Below are positions 9,297 to 18,423 of a DNA stretch of 56,749 bases, piece by piece. The translations under genes were made by a program, and so were the position numbers. A model generated the notes under the pieces. That model was not told the DNA's origin. It did no database searches and was given only the letters and a program-made list of their open reading frames with translations. Origin of the DNA: Bacillus canaveralius (GTDB lineage Bacteria > Bacillota > Bacilli > Bacillales > Cytobacillaceae); the NCBI RefSeq assembly GCF_002860125.1, contig NZ_PGVA01000023.1:1-56749 (forward strand), given 5' to 3'. Position 1 is the first letter of the stretch. Every line of letters begins with the position of its first letter.

Positions 9297-10006
9297 AGTT
9301 ATCCGTTTGTATAGCGACGTATAATGGGGCCCTGTTTGTGATTCGACAATTGGATTCAGTTGTAAAGCAACTTAATGTAACTGACCAACTCATTGTTGTT
9401 GATGATGGGTCTACAGACAATACGGTTGAGTTAATCAAACAAAAGTATGGTGACAGGATAGAGGTTCATGTAAATGAACATAATCTTGGTGTGATTAAAA
9501 GCTTTGAAAAGGCGATCTCGCTGGCAAAGGGTGATATTCTTTTTCTTTGTGACCAGGATGATATTTGGGAAGATGACAAAGTAGAGAAAGTTGTAAAAGC
9601 ATTTTCTGAACAGGATGCATGGCTTGTCGTTCATGATGCCTATGTCGTAGATGGGAATTTGGAAATCATTAATCCTTCCTGGAACAGATATAACGGAAAC
9701 AACGTAAATCAAGGGATTATCGGGAATGTTTTAAAGAATGGCTTCACTGGTGCCCTTATGGCGTTTAAAAAGGAATTAGTACCGGCTATTTTGCCTGTTC
9801 CGTCGACAATTGAAATGCACGATCAGTGGATTGCTCTTGTTTGTTTAAAGGAAAAGCGAAAGATAGTCTACATCGGGGAGCCCCTATTGAAATACGTCCG
9901 TCATGGCAGTAATGTTACAGGGATGAAAAAACGCCCATTTTCGGCAAAACTAAAAGGCAGAATTGGTACTGTAACCGCGATTGTTCGCTATGAGCGACAG
10001 TTGTGA
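9293..10006 (+). CDS. Glycosyltransferase family 2
   Basis: 237 residues from the ATG at 9293. Motifs: LSVCIATYNGALF, LIVVDDGSTDNT, NLGVIKSFEKA and FLCDQDDIWEDDKV, a canonical GT2 domain with DQDD as metal site, resembling rhamnosyltransferases of capsule and O-antigen loci. The ATG overlaps the upstream stop (ATGA), suggesting translational coupling; an in-frame GTG at 9284 lies too close to the AAAGGA element. It closes the glycosyltransferase unit, and the rml operon begins after 124 nt with its own promoter. Confidence 0.82.
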   Translation: MKLSVCIATYNGALFVIRQLDSVVKQLNVTDQLIVVDDGSTDNTVELIKQKYGDRIEVHVNEHNLGVIKSFEKAISLAKGDILFLCDQDDIWEDDKVEKVVKAFSEQDAWLVVHDAYVVDGNLEIINPSWNRYNGNNVNQGIIGNVLKNGFTGALMAFKKELVPAILPVPSTIEMHDQWIALVCLKEKRKIVYIGEPLLKYVRHGSNVTGMKKRPFSAKLKGRIGTVTAIVRYERQL

Positions 10007-10039
10007 TTATTATTTTTTTGTAACAAAGGCTGAGAGTGT

Positions 10040-10069
10040 TTGTCTTTTATAAACTTTCTTCATTATAAT
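10040..10069 (+). promoter_or_regulatory. Sigma-A promoter of the rml operon
   Basis: TTGTCT (10040-10045), an 18-nt spacer and TATAAT (10064-10069), about 60 nt before the rmlA start, in the only sizeable gap between the glycosyltransferases and rmlA. Confidence 0.6.
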
Positions 10070-10130
10070 GGGGAAGGATGTATCACAGAATTGCTTTAAT
10101 AGGTTTTTATTTTTTGAGGAGGTTGGCTAA

Positions 10131-11003
10131 ATGAAAGGAATTATTCTTGCAGGTGGAAGTGGAACCAGACTTTATCCTTTGACAAAAGTAGTGTCAAAGC
10201 AATTGTTACCAGTATACGACAAACCTATGATATATTATCCATTGTCTGTTTTAATGCTATCAGGTATTAAAGATATTTTAATTATTTCAACTCCGGAAGA
10301 TACTCCGCGCTTTGAACAAATTTTAGGTGATGGTTCTGACTTAGGAATGAATTTTTCCTATAAAGTTCAGCCGCATCCAGGTGGGTTAGCGCAGGCGTTT
10401 ATTCTTGGGGAAGAATTTATTGGAAATGATCGTGTTGCATTAGTATTAGGGGACAACATTTTTTACGGACACGGTTTAACAGATTTACTAAAAAAGGCTG
10501 CTGCTCGTGAAACAGGTGGTTCGGTATTCGGTTATTATGTCAATGACCCGGAACGCTTTGGAGTGGTTGAATTTGATCAAAACGGAAAAGCTGTTTCAAT
10601 TGAAGAGAAACCTAAAGTACCTAAGTCAAACTATGCGGTTACAGGCTTATACTTTTACGATAATCGAGTTGTAGAAATAGCCAAAAACATCAAGCCCTCC
10701 GATCGCGGTGAGCTGGAAATTACAGATGTAAACAAAGCTTACTTGGATTTAGGCGAGCTTAACGTTGAACTGCTTGGACGTGGTTACGCCTGGTTGGATA
10801 CTGGAACCCATGCATCATTATTAGAGGCATCACAGTTTATTGAAACGGTAGAGAAACGCCAAGCCTTAAAAATTGCTTGTCTCGAAGAAATTGCTTATAA
10901 AATGGGTTACATCACAAAAGATAAACTATTGGAGCTTGCAGAACCACTTATGAAAAACCAATACGGCCAGTATTTAGCCAAAGTGGCGGCACAAGGAATT
11001 TAA
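10131..11003 (+). CDS. rmlA: Glucose-1-phosphate thymidylyltransferase
   Basis: 290 residues, the usual RmlA length. It converts glucose-1-phosphate and dTTP to dTDP-glucose, the first step of dTDP-L-rhamnose synthesis. The nucleotidyltransferase signature [20 protein letters not shown] is at residues 8-27, followed by [17 protein letters not shown] and the metal-binding [19 protein letters not shown] precedes the ATG. First gene of rmlA-rmlC-rmlB-rmlD; its product also supplies dTDP-glucose to any other deoxysugar pathway. Confidence 0.96.
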   Translation: MKGIILAGGSGTRLYPLTKVVSKQLLPVYDKPMIYYPLSVLMLSGIKDILIISTPEDTPRFEQILGDGSDLGMNFSYKVQPHPGGLAQAFILGEEFIGNDRVALVLGDNIFYGHGLTDLLKKAAARETGGSVFGYYVNDPERFGVVEFDQNGKAVSIEEKPKVPKSNYAVTGLYFYDNRVVEIAKNIKPSDRGELEITDVNKAYLDLGELNVELLGRGYAWLDTGTHASLLEASQFIETVEKRQALKIACLEEIAYKMGYITKDKLLELAEPLMKNQYGQYLAKVAAQGI

Positions 11004-11023
11004 TGCTGAAGCGGGGTATATAA

Positions 11024-11584
11024 ATGAATGTTATCGAAACGAAACTGCAAGGTGTAAAGATCTTAGAACCGAAGGTGTTTGGTGACCATCGCGGCTACTT
11101 TATGGAAAGCTATAATAAAAACCTGTTTGAACAATTAGGGTTAAAATATGATTTTGTTCAAGATAATCAGTCACTATCTGCTCCAGTTGGAACATTAAGA
11201 GGGCTACATTTTCAACTAAATCCGAGAGCGCAAACGAAAGTTGTTCGGTGTATGTCTGGGGCTATTTATGATGTCGCGGTTGATATTCGAAAAGGGTCAC
11301 CTACATACGGGCAATGGGTAGGCGTGATTTTAAGCGAACATAACAAACGCCAACTTTTAGTACCTAAAGGGTTTGCCCATGGTTTTTGCACGCTTGTGCC
11401 GGATACGACAGTTGCTTATAAGGTGGATGAGTATTATTCACCTGAACACGACGGAGGCATCTTATGGAACGATCCTGCTTTAGGAATAGATTGGCCAACA
11501 AATAACCCAATTCTGTCTGATAAAGATACAAAGCACCCGGTTTTATCTGAAGCTGCAAATCTTAACTTTGTATTTGAGAAATAG
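11024..11584 (+). CDS. rmlC: dTDP-4-dehydrorhamnose 3,5-epimerase
   Basis: 186 residues, cupin-fold epimerase of the third rhamnose step. Visible signatures: DHRGYFMESYN, FVQDNQSLS, GTLRGLHFQ (catalytic His region), and FAHGFCTL with the conserved Tyr in YKVDEYYSPEHDGGI. It starts 20 nt after rmlA and ends 12 nt before rmlB. Because it commits the common 4-keto-6-deoxy intermediate to L-rhamnose, it marks the branch point with the possible amino-sugar pathway at 35571-37445. Confidence 0.96.
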   Translation: MNVIETKLQGVKILEPKVFGDHRGYFMESYNKNLFEQLGLKYDFVQDNQSLSAPVGTLRGLHFQLNPRAQTKVVRCMSGAIYDVAVDIRKGSPTYGQWVGVILSEHNKRQLLVPKGFAHGFCTLVPDTTVAYKVDEYYSPEHDGGILWNDPALGIDWPTNNPILSDKDTKHPVLSEAANLNFVFEK

Positions 11585-11596
11585 GAGGACACCACG

Positions 11597-12619
11597 ATGA
11601 AATTGTTAGTAACAGGCGGAGCAGGTTTTATTGGAAGCAACTTTGTCCGCTACATGATAAATAAATATCCCGAGTATCAAATTGTTAACCTAGATTTATT
11701 AACGTATGCGGGAAATTTGGAGAATTTAAAAGATGTGGAAGACAAACCAAATTATAAATTCGTCAAAGGCGATTTAGCTGATCGCGAATTTATTAATGGA
11801 TTGTTCGAGAAAGAAAAATTCGACTATATATTAAACTTTGCAGCGGAATCCCATGTGGACAGAAGTATCACAAATCCAGAGATTTTCGTTAAGACAAACA
11901 TTGAAGGTACGCAAAACCTCTTGCATGCTGCGAAAAATATTGGTGTAAAGAAATACTTGCAAGTTTCTACAGACGAAGTGTACGGGACATTAGGAAAAGA
12001 AGGATATTTTACAGAAGAAACTCCATTAGCGCCAAACAGTCCGTACAGTGCAAGTAAAGCGGGTGCTGATTTGCTTGTCCGCGCTTATCATGAAACATTT
12101 GGTTTGCCTGTAAATATTACGCGCTGTTCGAATAACTATGGACCGTACCACTTCCCGGAAAAACTGATTCCATTGATTATTATTAATGCATTGAATGATA
12201 AAGATCTTCCGGTATACGGGGATGGATTAAACGTTCGTGATTGGCTCCATGTAGAAGATCACTGTCAGGCAATTGACCTTGTTCTTCACGAAGGACGTAA
12301 CGGTGAAGTGTACAATGTTGGTGGAAACAATGAGCGGACAAACATAGAGATCGTGAAAACAATCTTAAACCATTTAGGCAAACCGGATTCACTGATTAAA
12401 TATGTAACTGACCGTCCTGGACATGACCGCCGCTATGCGATTGATGCAACAAAGCTTCGTACTGAGCTTGGCTGGGAACCGAAATATAATTTTGATACAG
12501 GTATTGCACAAACGATTGAATGGTATTTAAATAATCAGGAATGGTGGAAGCACATTATTTCTGGTGAGTACCAGGATTACTTTAAATCACAATACGGTGA
12601 GAGATTAGAGGTTGAGTAA
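11597..12619 (+). CDS. rmlB: dTDP-glucose 4,6-dehydratase
   Basis: 340 residues, extended SDR family. NAD-binding GGAGFIGSNF at the N-terminus, NFAAESHVDRSI, the active-site STDEVYG and the YSASK motif. It makes dTDP-4-keto-6-deoxy-D-glucose. AGGAGG precedes the ATG, and the stop overlaps the rmlD start (TAATG). The product is used by RmlC/RmlD and is also the standard substrate of DegT-type sugar aminotransferases such as VioA. Confidence 0.97.
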   Translation: MKLLVTGGAGFIGSNFVRYMINKYPEYQIVNLDLLTYAGNLENLKDVEDKPNYKFVKGDLADREFINGLFEKEKFDYILNFAAESHVDRSITNPEIFVKTNIEGTQNLLHAAKNIGVKKYLQVSTDEVYGTLGKEGYFTEETPLAPNSPYSASKAGADLLVRAYHETFGLPVNITRCSNNYGPYHFPEKLIPLIIINALNDKDLPVYGDGLNVRDWLHVEDHCQAIDLVLHEGRNGEVYNVGGNNERTNIEIVKTILNHLGKPDSLIKYVTDRPGHDRRYAIDATKLRTELGWEPKYNFDTGIAQTIEWYLNNQEWWKHIISGEYQDYFKSQYGERLEVE

Positions 12620-13464
12620 TGATTGTAGTCGTAACTGGGGTACAGGGTCAGCTGGGCTATGATGTCGTTAAGGAGTTAGAAAAGAAAAACCATCAAGTGT
12701 ACGGTACTGACAGGAGCCAATTAGATATTACGAGTGAAGCCGATGTCAATGCCTTTATAGATGAAGTGAAACCTGATGCAATCATTCATTGTGCCGCATA
12801 TACGAATGTGGATCGCGCTGAGGAAGATAAAGAGACGGCCTATAATGTAAATGCTCTAGGCACGCAGTTTCTTGCACAGGCAGCGAAAAAAGCGGGAGCA
12901 AAAATGCTTCTTGTCAGCACGGACTATGTATTTGACGGTACAGCTGACAAACCATATGAGACCGATCATCCAACAAAGCCGTTGGGTGTATATGGAGAGA
13001 CAAAATTAGCCGGTGAACAGCTCTTAACAGAAATTTTAGACGAGTATTTTATCGTTCGTACAGCATGGGTCTTCGGTATCAATGGGCATAACTTTGTAAA
13101 AACTATGCTTCGCCTCGGTGAGGAACGCGGCGAAGTGGGGGTCGTGCATGATCAGGTAGGATCTCCAACTTATACACCAGATCTAGCAAAATTTTTGGTA
13201 GAGTTGATAGAAACAACAAAGTATGGTGTTTATCATGCCACAAATAGCGGTGAGTGTTCGTGGTATGATTTTGCAGTTGAGATTTTTAAGCAAGCTGGTA
13301 TGGATGTTAAAGTAAATCCATTAACAACCGACCAATTTCCTCGTCCAGCTTCCCGCCCAAAATATTCAATTTTAAGCAAAAAGAAGATTGAAGAACAAGG
13401 GTTAAAGATGTTACCGGATTGGAAGAAGGCATTATCTGAGTACCTGCAAGAACTTAAACTATAA
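12619..13464 (+). CDS. rmlD: dTDP-4-dehydrorhamnose reductase
   Basis: 281 residues, SDR fold, last step of dTDP-L-rhamnose synthesis. Seen: VTGVQGQLGYDV (cofactor binding), AYTNVDRAEED, VSTDYVFDG and YGETKLAGE with the catalytic Tyr/Lys pair, and VGSPTYTPDLA. The start overlaps the rmlB stop by one base, indicating translational coupling. A strong terminator follows. Confidence 0.96.
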   Translation: MIVVVTGVQGQLGYDVVKELEKKNHQVYGTDRSQLDITSEADVNAFIDEVKPDAIIHCAAYTNVDRAEEDKETAYNVNALGTQFLAQAAKKAGAKMLLVSTDYVFDGTADKPYETDHPTKPLGVYGETKLAGEQLLTEILDEYFIVRTAWVFGINGHNFVKTMLRLGEERGEVGVVHDQVGSPTYTPDLAKFLVELIETTKYGVYHATNSGECSWYDFAVEIFKQAGMDVKVNPLTTDQFPRPASRPKYSILSKKKIEEQGLKMLPDWKKALSEYLQELKL

Positions 13465-13478
13465 GATACAATAATAAC

Positions 13479-13514
13479 AGGGGTAACCATAGGCTGACTG
13501 GTACCCCTTTTTTT
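13479..13514 (+). terminator. Terminator of the rml operon
   Basis: AGGGGT-A-ACC pairs with GGTACCCCT across a short loop and is followed by a run of T residues. Confidence 0.85.
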
Positions 13515-13987
13515 GATTTGGAAATTTGCGGAATATTTTCACTTTTTGCGTGTGTTTTTCGTTTGATTTTCAACAAAAATATGTATCGTTTCTTCAAACT
13601 GTAGTGATATTAAGACAAAAAATTAAATATTTAAGGATGAAACCTTTTAAAAAAATTAATCGTCTTATTTAGCGAAACAGACAGGAGTTCGATCTGTTAA
13701 TTTGTGTGTTGAAAGGCTATTTTTTGGTGATGGGAAATTTAGGACCATATATAATAGGTGTTTGATAATTACCCTTCTTTTTTAGAGATATTCAGTAGCG
13801 CCATAATAAATATCATTACCAATTTGTGAATTCCTAAAAAAATGTTCCTCTGAAGAAGAAACCTGTGCTATAATTCTTTAGGGAATTAGTTTAAACTCCA
13901 ATTACGTCCTTTATTCATTTTTGTATATATAACTGATACTTATTTTTTCTTTAAATAGAGGAAAAGATATAAGCACGGAGGGGCTTT
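13515..13987. other. Intergenic region upstream of tagO
   Basis: This AT-rich stretch has no convincing reading frame. The only element recognised is the extended -10 promoter at 13866-13874. The remaining roughly 330 nt show no clear repeats or structured RNA to my reading. Confidence 0.5.
13845..13874 (+). promoter_or_regulatory. Promoter of tagO
   Basis: TG-C-TATAAT (13866-13874) is a perfect extended -10 with a poor -35-like TTCCTC 18 nt upstream. It lies about 110 nt before the start codon. Confidence 0.5.
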
Positions 13988-15091
13988 ATGTTATATTTGA
14001 CTTTGTTGATATGTTTCTTAGCCGCAATGCTCCTTACACCGATTATAAAAAAATTAGCATTTAAAATAGGTGCCACAGATCGGCCAAACCAAAGAAAAGT
14101 TCATCAAAAAATAATGCCAAGGCTTGGTGGATTAGCGATTTTTATTAGCTTTTTAATCGGTATCACGATTATCAAGCCAAATGCAAATTTCCCACTGCCA
14201 CTTGGTATTGACATTGACGTTAATAATTTGCATTTATCCATAGTGATAGGGAGTTTAATCATCATCTTAACAGGTGTTTTTGATGATATTAAAGAGATCT
14301 CACCTAAAGTAAAATTACTTGGACAAATTATTGCCTCTTTTATCGTAGTAGGTATGGGTGGTTTAAGAGTAGAGTTCGTGAACTTGCCATTTGGTGGAGA
14401 ATTGGATTTTGGATACCTTAGCATTCCTATGACAATGCTCTGGATCATAGGGATCACCAATGCCATCAACTTAATTGATGGACTCGATGGCTTAGCAGCC
14501 GGTGTTTCTTCCATCGCTTTGTTTACGATTGGAGCTATGGCTATGGTTATGGGCAACCCTTATGTTGGCGTCATGGCATTTATTGTTGCTGTAAGTACAC
14601 TTGGTTTCCTGCTATTTAACTTTCATCCGGCTAAAATCTTTATGGGTGATACTGGAGCATTATTTTTAGGATTCATAATTGCTGTGTTATCGCTTTTAGG
14701 CTTTAAGAACGTTACTTTTATCTCTCTTGTTATACCAGTGATTATTCTGGGTGTTCCAATATCTGATACATTATTTGCGATAATCCGAAGATTCGTAAAT
14801 AAACAGCCATTATCCGCACCTGATAAGTCCCACTTACATCACTGCTTAATCAAAATTGGTTACTCTCATCAACAATCTGTGTTGTTAATATACGCAATGA
14901 GTGCTGTTTTCGGTCTAGCTGCTTTTATTTTTTCGCAAGCTACACTGTGGGGTTCACTCATTATCTTGCTGGCAATCATTATAACAGTAGAAGTTATTGT
15001 TGAAAAAATTGGCTTGATCAGAGAAGATTACAAACCTCTTCTCAAATTTATTAAGGGTCTTAAACCAGTAAATTTAAGAAACAAATTATAA
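13988..15091 (+). CDS. tagO: Undecaprenyl-phosphate GlcNAc-1-phosphate transferase
   Basis: 367 residues, polytopic (about 10-11 membrane segments), MraY/WecA family. Signatures: TDRPNQRKVHQKIMPRLGG near the N-terminus, GVFDDIKEISP, TNAINLIDGLDGLAAG, FMGDTGALFLGF and DKSHLHH. It transfers GlcNAc-1-phosphate from UDP-GlcNAc to undecaprenyl phosphate, the first step of wall teichoic acid synthesis and often of other surface polymers. ACGGAGGGG precedes the ATG. Standing next to the polysaccharide locus, it may prime that polymer as well. Confidence 0.94.
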   Translation: MLYLTLLICFLAAMLLTPIIKKLAFKIGATDRPNQRKVHQKIMPRLGGLAIFISFLIGITIIKPNANFPLPLGIDIDVNNLHLSIVIGSLIIILTGVFDDIKEISPKVKLLGQIIASFIVVGMGGLRVEFVNLPFGGELDFGYLSIPMTMLWIIGITNAINLIDGLDGLAAGVSSIALFTIGAMAMVMGNPYVGVMAFIVAVSTLGFLLFNFHPAKIFMGDTGALFLGFIIAVLSLLGFKNVTFISLVIPVIILGVPISDTLFAIIRRFVNKQPLSAPDKSHLHHCLIKIGYSHQQSVLLIYAMSAVFGLAAFIFSQATLWGSLIILLAIIITVEVIVEKIGLIREDYKPLLKFIKGLKPVNLRNKL

Positions 15092-15097
15092 ATGATT

Positions 15098-15130
15098 AAA
15101 GGGTTGACTCTAAATTTGAGCCAACCCTTT
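15098..15130. terminator. Hairpin between convergent tagO and yvyE
   Basis: A 13-bp stem with one mismatch (15098-15110 with 15118-15130) lies 7 nt after the tagO stop. T tracts are short on both strands, so it may serve as a weak bidirectional terminator. Confidence 0.5.
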
Positions 15131-15225
15131 ATTGCTGTAATACGTATTTTTCTCTTTTAAATGACGTAAAGGTAGAATAGAGAGTGAATAATTAACGGTT
15201 GGAATCAAAATAAGCAGGAAGAAGA

Positions 15226-15858
15226 TCAGACTTCACTTTCCAGATACATTAATTGTCCTTCAGTTATTTGGTTCTTAGCATTTGTTAATTCAATCATCCA
15301 CTCTGTAAAAGTCTCTTTTTGTGTTTCTTCCACATAAGTTTCTATTTCAACACTTTCTAAATAATGAATCTCCTTAATACTATAAACCGACGATCGCAAC
15401 TCATTCTCAACCTTGCCGAGCAACGTATAATCGATTGTTGTGTGCATAACACGCATCAGCGTCCTTTCGACTATTCCGGTTGCTTCGATTCCTTCTGAGG
15501 TCGATTTTCCGTAAGCGCGGATCAGTCCGCCTGCACCGAGCTTTATTCCGCCAAAATAGCGGGTAATCACGACAACGGTGTCCTTAAGGTGCTTTTTTTT
15601 CAAAACTTCGAGGATCGGAACGCCGGCAGTTCCACTCGGTTCGCCGTCATCATTTGCTTTTTGGATTTGGTCGTTTTCGCCGATCAGGTAAGCTGAACAG
15701 TTGTGGGGTGCATTCCAATGCTGTTTTTTAATTTTTTGAATGAATTCCTGGGCTTCCGCTTCTGTTTTTGCTCTGGACACAGAAGCAATAAATCTTGATT
15801 TTTGAATAGTAATTTCGTGTTCTCCATAGCCTTTAACGGTATAGTATCGGTGCAGCAT
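15226..15858 (-). CDS. yvyE: IMPACT/YigZ family protein
   Basis: 210 residues. The N-terminal UPF0029/Impact domain is evident: YTVKGYGEHEITIQKSRFIA, NAPHNCSAYLIG, DDGEPSGTAG, VVVITRYFGGIKLGAGGLIRAY. A C-terminal DUF1949 domain follows. The biochemical role of bacterial YigZ proteins is uncertain; ribosome- or peptidase-related roles have been suggested. A yvyE gene lies beside degS in B. subtilis too, also convergent with tagO, which supports the symbol. Confidence 0.92.
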   Translation of the reverse strand: MLHRYYTVKGYGEHEITIQKSRFIASVSRAKTEAEAQEFIQKIKKQHWNAPHNCSAYLIGENDQIQKANDDGEPSGTAGVPILEVLKKKHLKDTVVVITRYFGGIKLGAGGLIRAYGKSTSEGIEATGIVERTLMRVMHTTIDYTLLGKVENELRSSVYSIKEIHYLESVEIETYVEETQKETFTEWMIELTNAKNQITEGQLMYLESEV

Positions 15859-16245
15859 CTTTGGCAGCCCCTTTTTTCTTAAATTTCATTTTTTACTATG
15901 ATAACAAAGTTTTCTTCGTTCTATTATATTCGACAGCGTTTTTCATCAGATTATTAACGGATTGTAATGAAACTTTAATATACCGTTAGTAGGGAAATGG
16001 TATAATTAAATATCCTGAAATAATTTGGCGAATGTTAGTAAAAATGGAATGTGTTTTCTCTGTATGTTTATCGTCTTTTAAAATAGGATATAAGACATAG
16101 AATCATAAATCAAATCTATGCCTTTTGACCGAATTTTCTGCGTATTGCTGTTGTTTTACTTGCTAAAAGATAGTATATCTATTTGTTTAACGATAAAATA
16201 ATGACATGCCCCGGAAGGGTTTTAAACGCTCCTGGAGGAATATTT
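15859..16245. other. Divergent intergenic region yvyE/degS
   Basis: It contains an extended -10 for degS (15998-16006) and, in the presumed degS leader, a short inverted repeat CATAGA/TCTATG (16096-16101 with 16115-16120) that has no T tract. A GGAGG ribosome binding site at 16233-16237 fixes the degS start. Nothing else recognised. Confidence 0.5.
15998..16006 (+). promoter_or_regulatory. Extended -10 promoter of degSU
   Basis: TG-G-TATAAT is a full extended -10; no obvious -35. It would give a leader of about 230 nt before degS. Confidence 0.45.
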
Positions 16246-17391
16246 ATGGCGATAAAAAAAATGGATACGAAAACTCTCGATTACATCCTGGAGAAAATGG
16301 TAGAAACTGTGGGCAGCAGCAAGAATGAGATTTTTCGAATCGGAGAGCAGTGCCGTCAAGAATATGAATCTCTTGCCGATGAATTAAAAGATGTGAAACA
16401 GCAGGTCGGACTAATTATTGCAGCAGGTGATAAGCTCGACGTTCAAGCCCGGTTTGCCAGGAAGCGCCTTTCAGAAGTCAGTATGCATTTTAAGGACTAT
16501 ACAGAGAGAGAGGTCCGGGAGGCATATGAAAAAGCTCATCAGCTGCAAATGGAGCTGACAATGAACCGCCAGCATGAAAAACAGCTGCGGGACAGGCGGG
16601 ATGATATTGAACGAAGGCTGCTTGGCCTGACTGCGACAATTGAAAGAGCCGAGCATTTAGTTTCGCAAATTACAGTTGTCATGAATTATTTATTGTCTGA
16701 CTTAAAACAAATGGGTGAAATGCTGGAAGACGCGAAATTAAAGCAGGATTTTGGCTTGAGGATCATTGAAGCGCAGGAAGAAGAACGTAAACGTTTATCA
16801 AGAGAGATTCATGATGGACCTGCTCAAATGCTTGCCAATGTCATGATGCGTTCGGATTTAATTGAGCGTGTTTATAAAGAGAGAAGCGCAGAGGAAGCAA
16901 TTAAGGAGATTAGAAGTTTAAAACAGATGGTCCGCTCGGCATTATATGAGGTTAGGAGAATTATTTACGATTTGCGCCCGATGGCTCTTGATGACCTGGG
17001 GCTGGTGCCGACCCTCAGTAAATACTTGCAGACGATCGAAGAATATCATAAAAACAAAAAAATTACGTTTTCAAATGTGGGCGAGAATAAGAGACTGCCA
17101 ACGAAATATGAAGTTGCTTTGTTTCGTTTGGTGCAGGAATCTGTGCAGAATGCTCTTAAACATGCCGATGCAACAGAAATTTCTGTAAAAATGGAGATTA
17201 GAAGGTCGAATATTTCAGTTGTGATCAAAGACGATGGGAAAGGCTTTGATAAAACTATAAAAAAGCCGGAGTCATTTGGTATATTAGGAATGAAGGAAAG
17301 AGTCGAACTCCTTGATGGTTCAATCTCAATCCATTCCAAACCGGGCGCCGGTACCATTGTTATTGTGCAAGTACCATTAACACTATCATAA
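16246..17391 (+). CDS. degS: Sensor histidine kinase DegS
   Basis: 381 residues from the ATG at 16246, which has GGAGG 8 nt upstream and matches the length and N-terminus of known DegS; an in-frame ATG at 16183 has no ribosome binding site. No membrane segment: a cytosolic kinase with an N-terminal coiled-coil sensor region (about 1-170). The HisKA_3 motif EEERKRLSREIHDGPAQML places the phosphorylated His at 189, and the ATPase domain shows the N box (QNALKHADA) and DDGKGFD. It phosphorylates DegU to control degradative enzymes, motility and biofilm. degU follows after 39 nt. Confidence 0.97.
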   Translation: MAIKKMDTKTLDYILEKMVETVGSSKNEIFRIGEQCRQEYESLADELKDVKQQVGLIIAAGDKLDVQARFARKRLSEVSMHFKDYTEREVREAYEKAHQLQMELTMNRQHEKQLRDRRDDIERRLLGLTATIERAEHLVSQITVVMNYLLSDLKQMGEMLEDAKLKQDFGLRIIEAQEEERKRLSREIHDGPAQMLANVMMRSDLIERVYKERSAEEAIKEIRSLKQMVRSALYEVRRIIYDLRPMALDDLGLVPTLSKYLQTIEEYHKNKKITFSNVGENKRLPTKYEVALFRLVQESVQNALKHADATEISVKMEIRRSNISVVIKDDGKGFDKTIKKPESFGILGMKERVELLDGSISIHSKPGAGTIVIVQVPLTLS

Positions 17392-17430
17392 TAGAGAATT
17401 TATTTTCCGGAAGTATAGGGAGGCGAGAAG

Positions 17431-18117
17431 ATGACTACCAAGATTGTCATTATTGATGACCACCAGTTATTTAGAGAAGGGGTTAAACGTATATTGGACT
17501 TTGAAAATTCATTCGAAGTTCTTGCAGAGGGCGATGATGGCAGCGAAGCGATTGAGCTCGTTGAACAGAATCAGCCTGATGTTGTCATTATGGATATTAA
17601 CATGCCGCGTATTAACGGAGTTGAGGCAACCCGGCAGTTAATTGATAAATACCCCGATACAAGGGTAATTATTTTGTCGATTCACGATGACGAAAATTAT
17701 GTGACGCATGCTTTGAAATCTGGTGCGAGCGGCTACCTATTAAAAGAAATGGATGCAGACGCATTAGTAGAGGCAGTAAAAGTAGTAGCGGATGGGGGCT
17801 CTTACCTTCACCCAAGGGTAACGCACAACCTCGTAAAAGAGTATCGCAGGTTAGTGGCAGAACAATCGGGCAATGGGGACCAATACATACAACATGCAGA
17901 CATACGTCGCCCGCTGCATTTGCTAACACGTCGTGAATGTGAAGTTCTTCAGCTTCTGGCTGATGGAAAAAGTAATCGTGGAATTGGCGAATCTTTATTT
18001 ATCAGTGAAAAGACCGTTAAAAACCATGTAAGCAATATTCTTCAAAAAATGAATGTAAATGACCGTACTCAAGCAGTCGTGGTCGCAATTAAGAACGGCT
18101 GGGTGGAAGTAAAATAA
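17431..18117 (+). CDS. degU: Response regulator DegU
   Basis: 228 residues, NarL/LuxR class. Receiver domain with the acidic pocket IIDDHQ, phosphoacceptor Asp55 in [13 protein letters not shown], and Lys in LLKEMDAD. The C-terminal helix-turn-helix runs from [15 protein letters not shown] through [12 protein letters not shown]. DegU controls exoenzyme, competence and flagellar genes, and fitting targets (comFA, flgM operon) lie just downstream. AGGGAGG precedes the ATG. Confidence 0.97.
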   Translation: MTTKIVIIDDHQLFREGVKRILDFENSFEVLAEGDDGSEAIELVEQNQPDVVIMDINMPRINGVEATRQLIDKYPDTRVIILSIHDDENYVTHALKSGASGYLLKEMDADALVEAVKVVADGGSYLHPRVTHNLVKEYRRLVAEQSGNGDQYIQHADIRRPLHLLTRRECEVLQLLADGKSNRGIGESLFISEKTVKNHVSNILQKMNVNDRTQAVVVAIKNGWVEVK

Positions 18118-18423
18118 AGTTGAAAGGAGGCTGACTCTCAACAATTGGAGTTAGTCTCCTTTTTTAGTTTAGTGAATGAATTGCATAAAGCAATTCGTTA
18201 AGTGAAAAACGAACACTTACTTAATGTTAAGATAGTATTATTGGTTTCCTAAGGCATATTCCTGTATATCTAGACAACATCATTCGTTTTTCGGTTTAGC
18301 TTGTCACATTGTGAAATTGACTCTAGTAGCTTCAGTTTAATTTTGTATAATGCATTTCAAAAGAGTTTCATATAAAATGGAAAATAGAACAAAGTAGAAT
18401 AAATATAAGGATGGTATTTTTAT
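18118..18423. other. Intergenic region upstream of degV
   Basis: After the degU terminator there are three small dyads: GAATTGC/GCAATTC (18178-18196), TTAAGTG/CACTTA (about 18197-18221) and TCACA-T-TGTGA (18304-18314). A TATAAT at 18346-18351 is probably the degV -10; TTGACT at 18317 is too far (23 nt) to be its -35. No coding potential. Confidence 0.4.
18124..18165 (+). terminator. Terminator of degSU
   Basis: AAGGAGGCTGACTC pairs with GAGTTAGTCTCCTT, a 14-bp arm with two imperfect positions, followed by six T residues, just after the degU stop. Confidence 0.85.
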
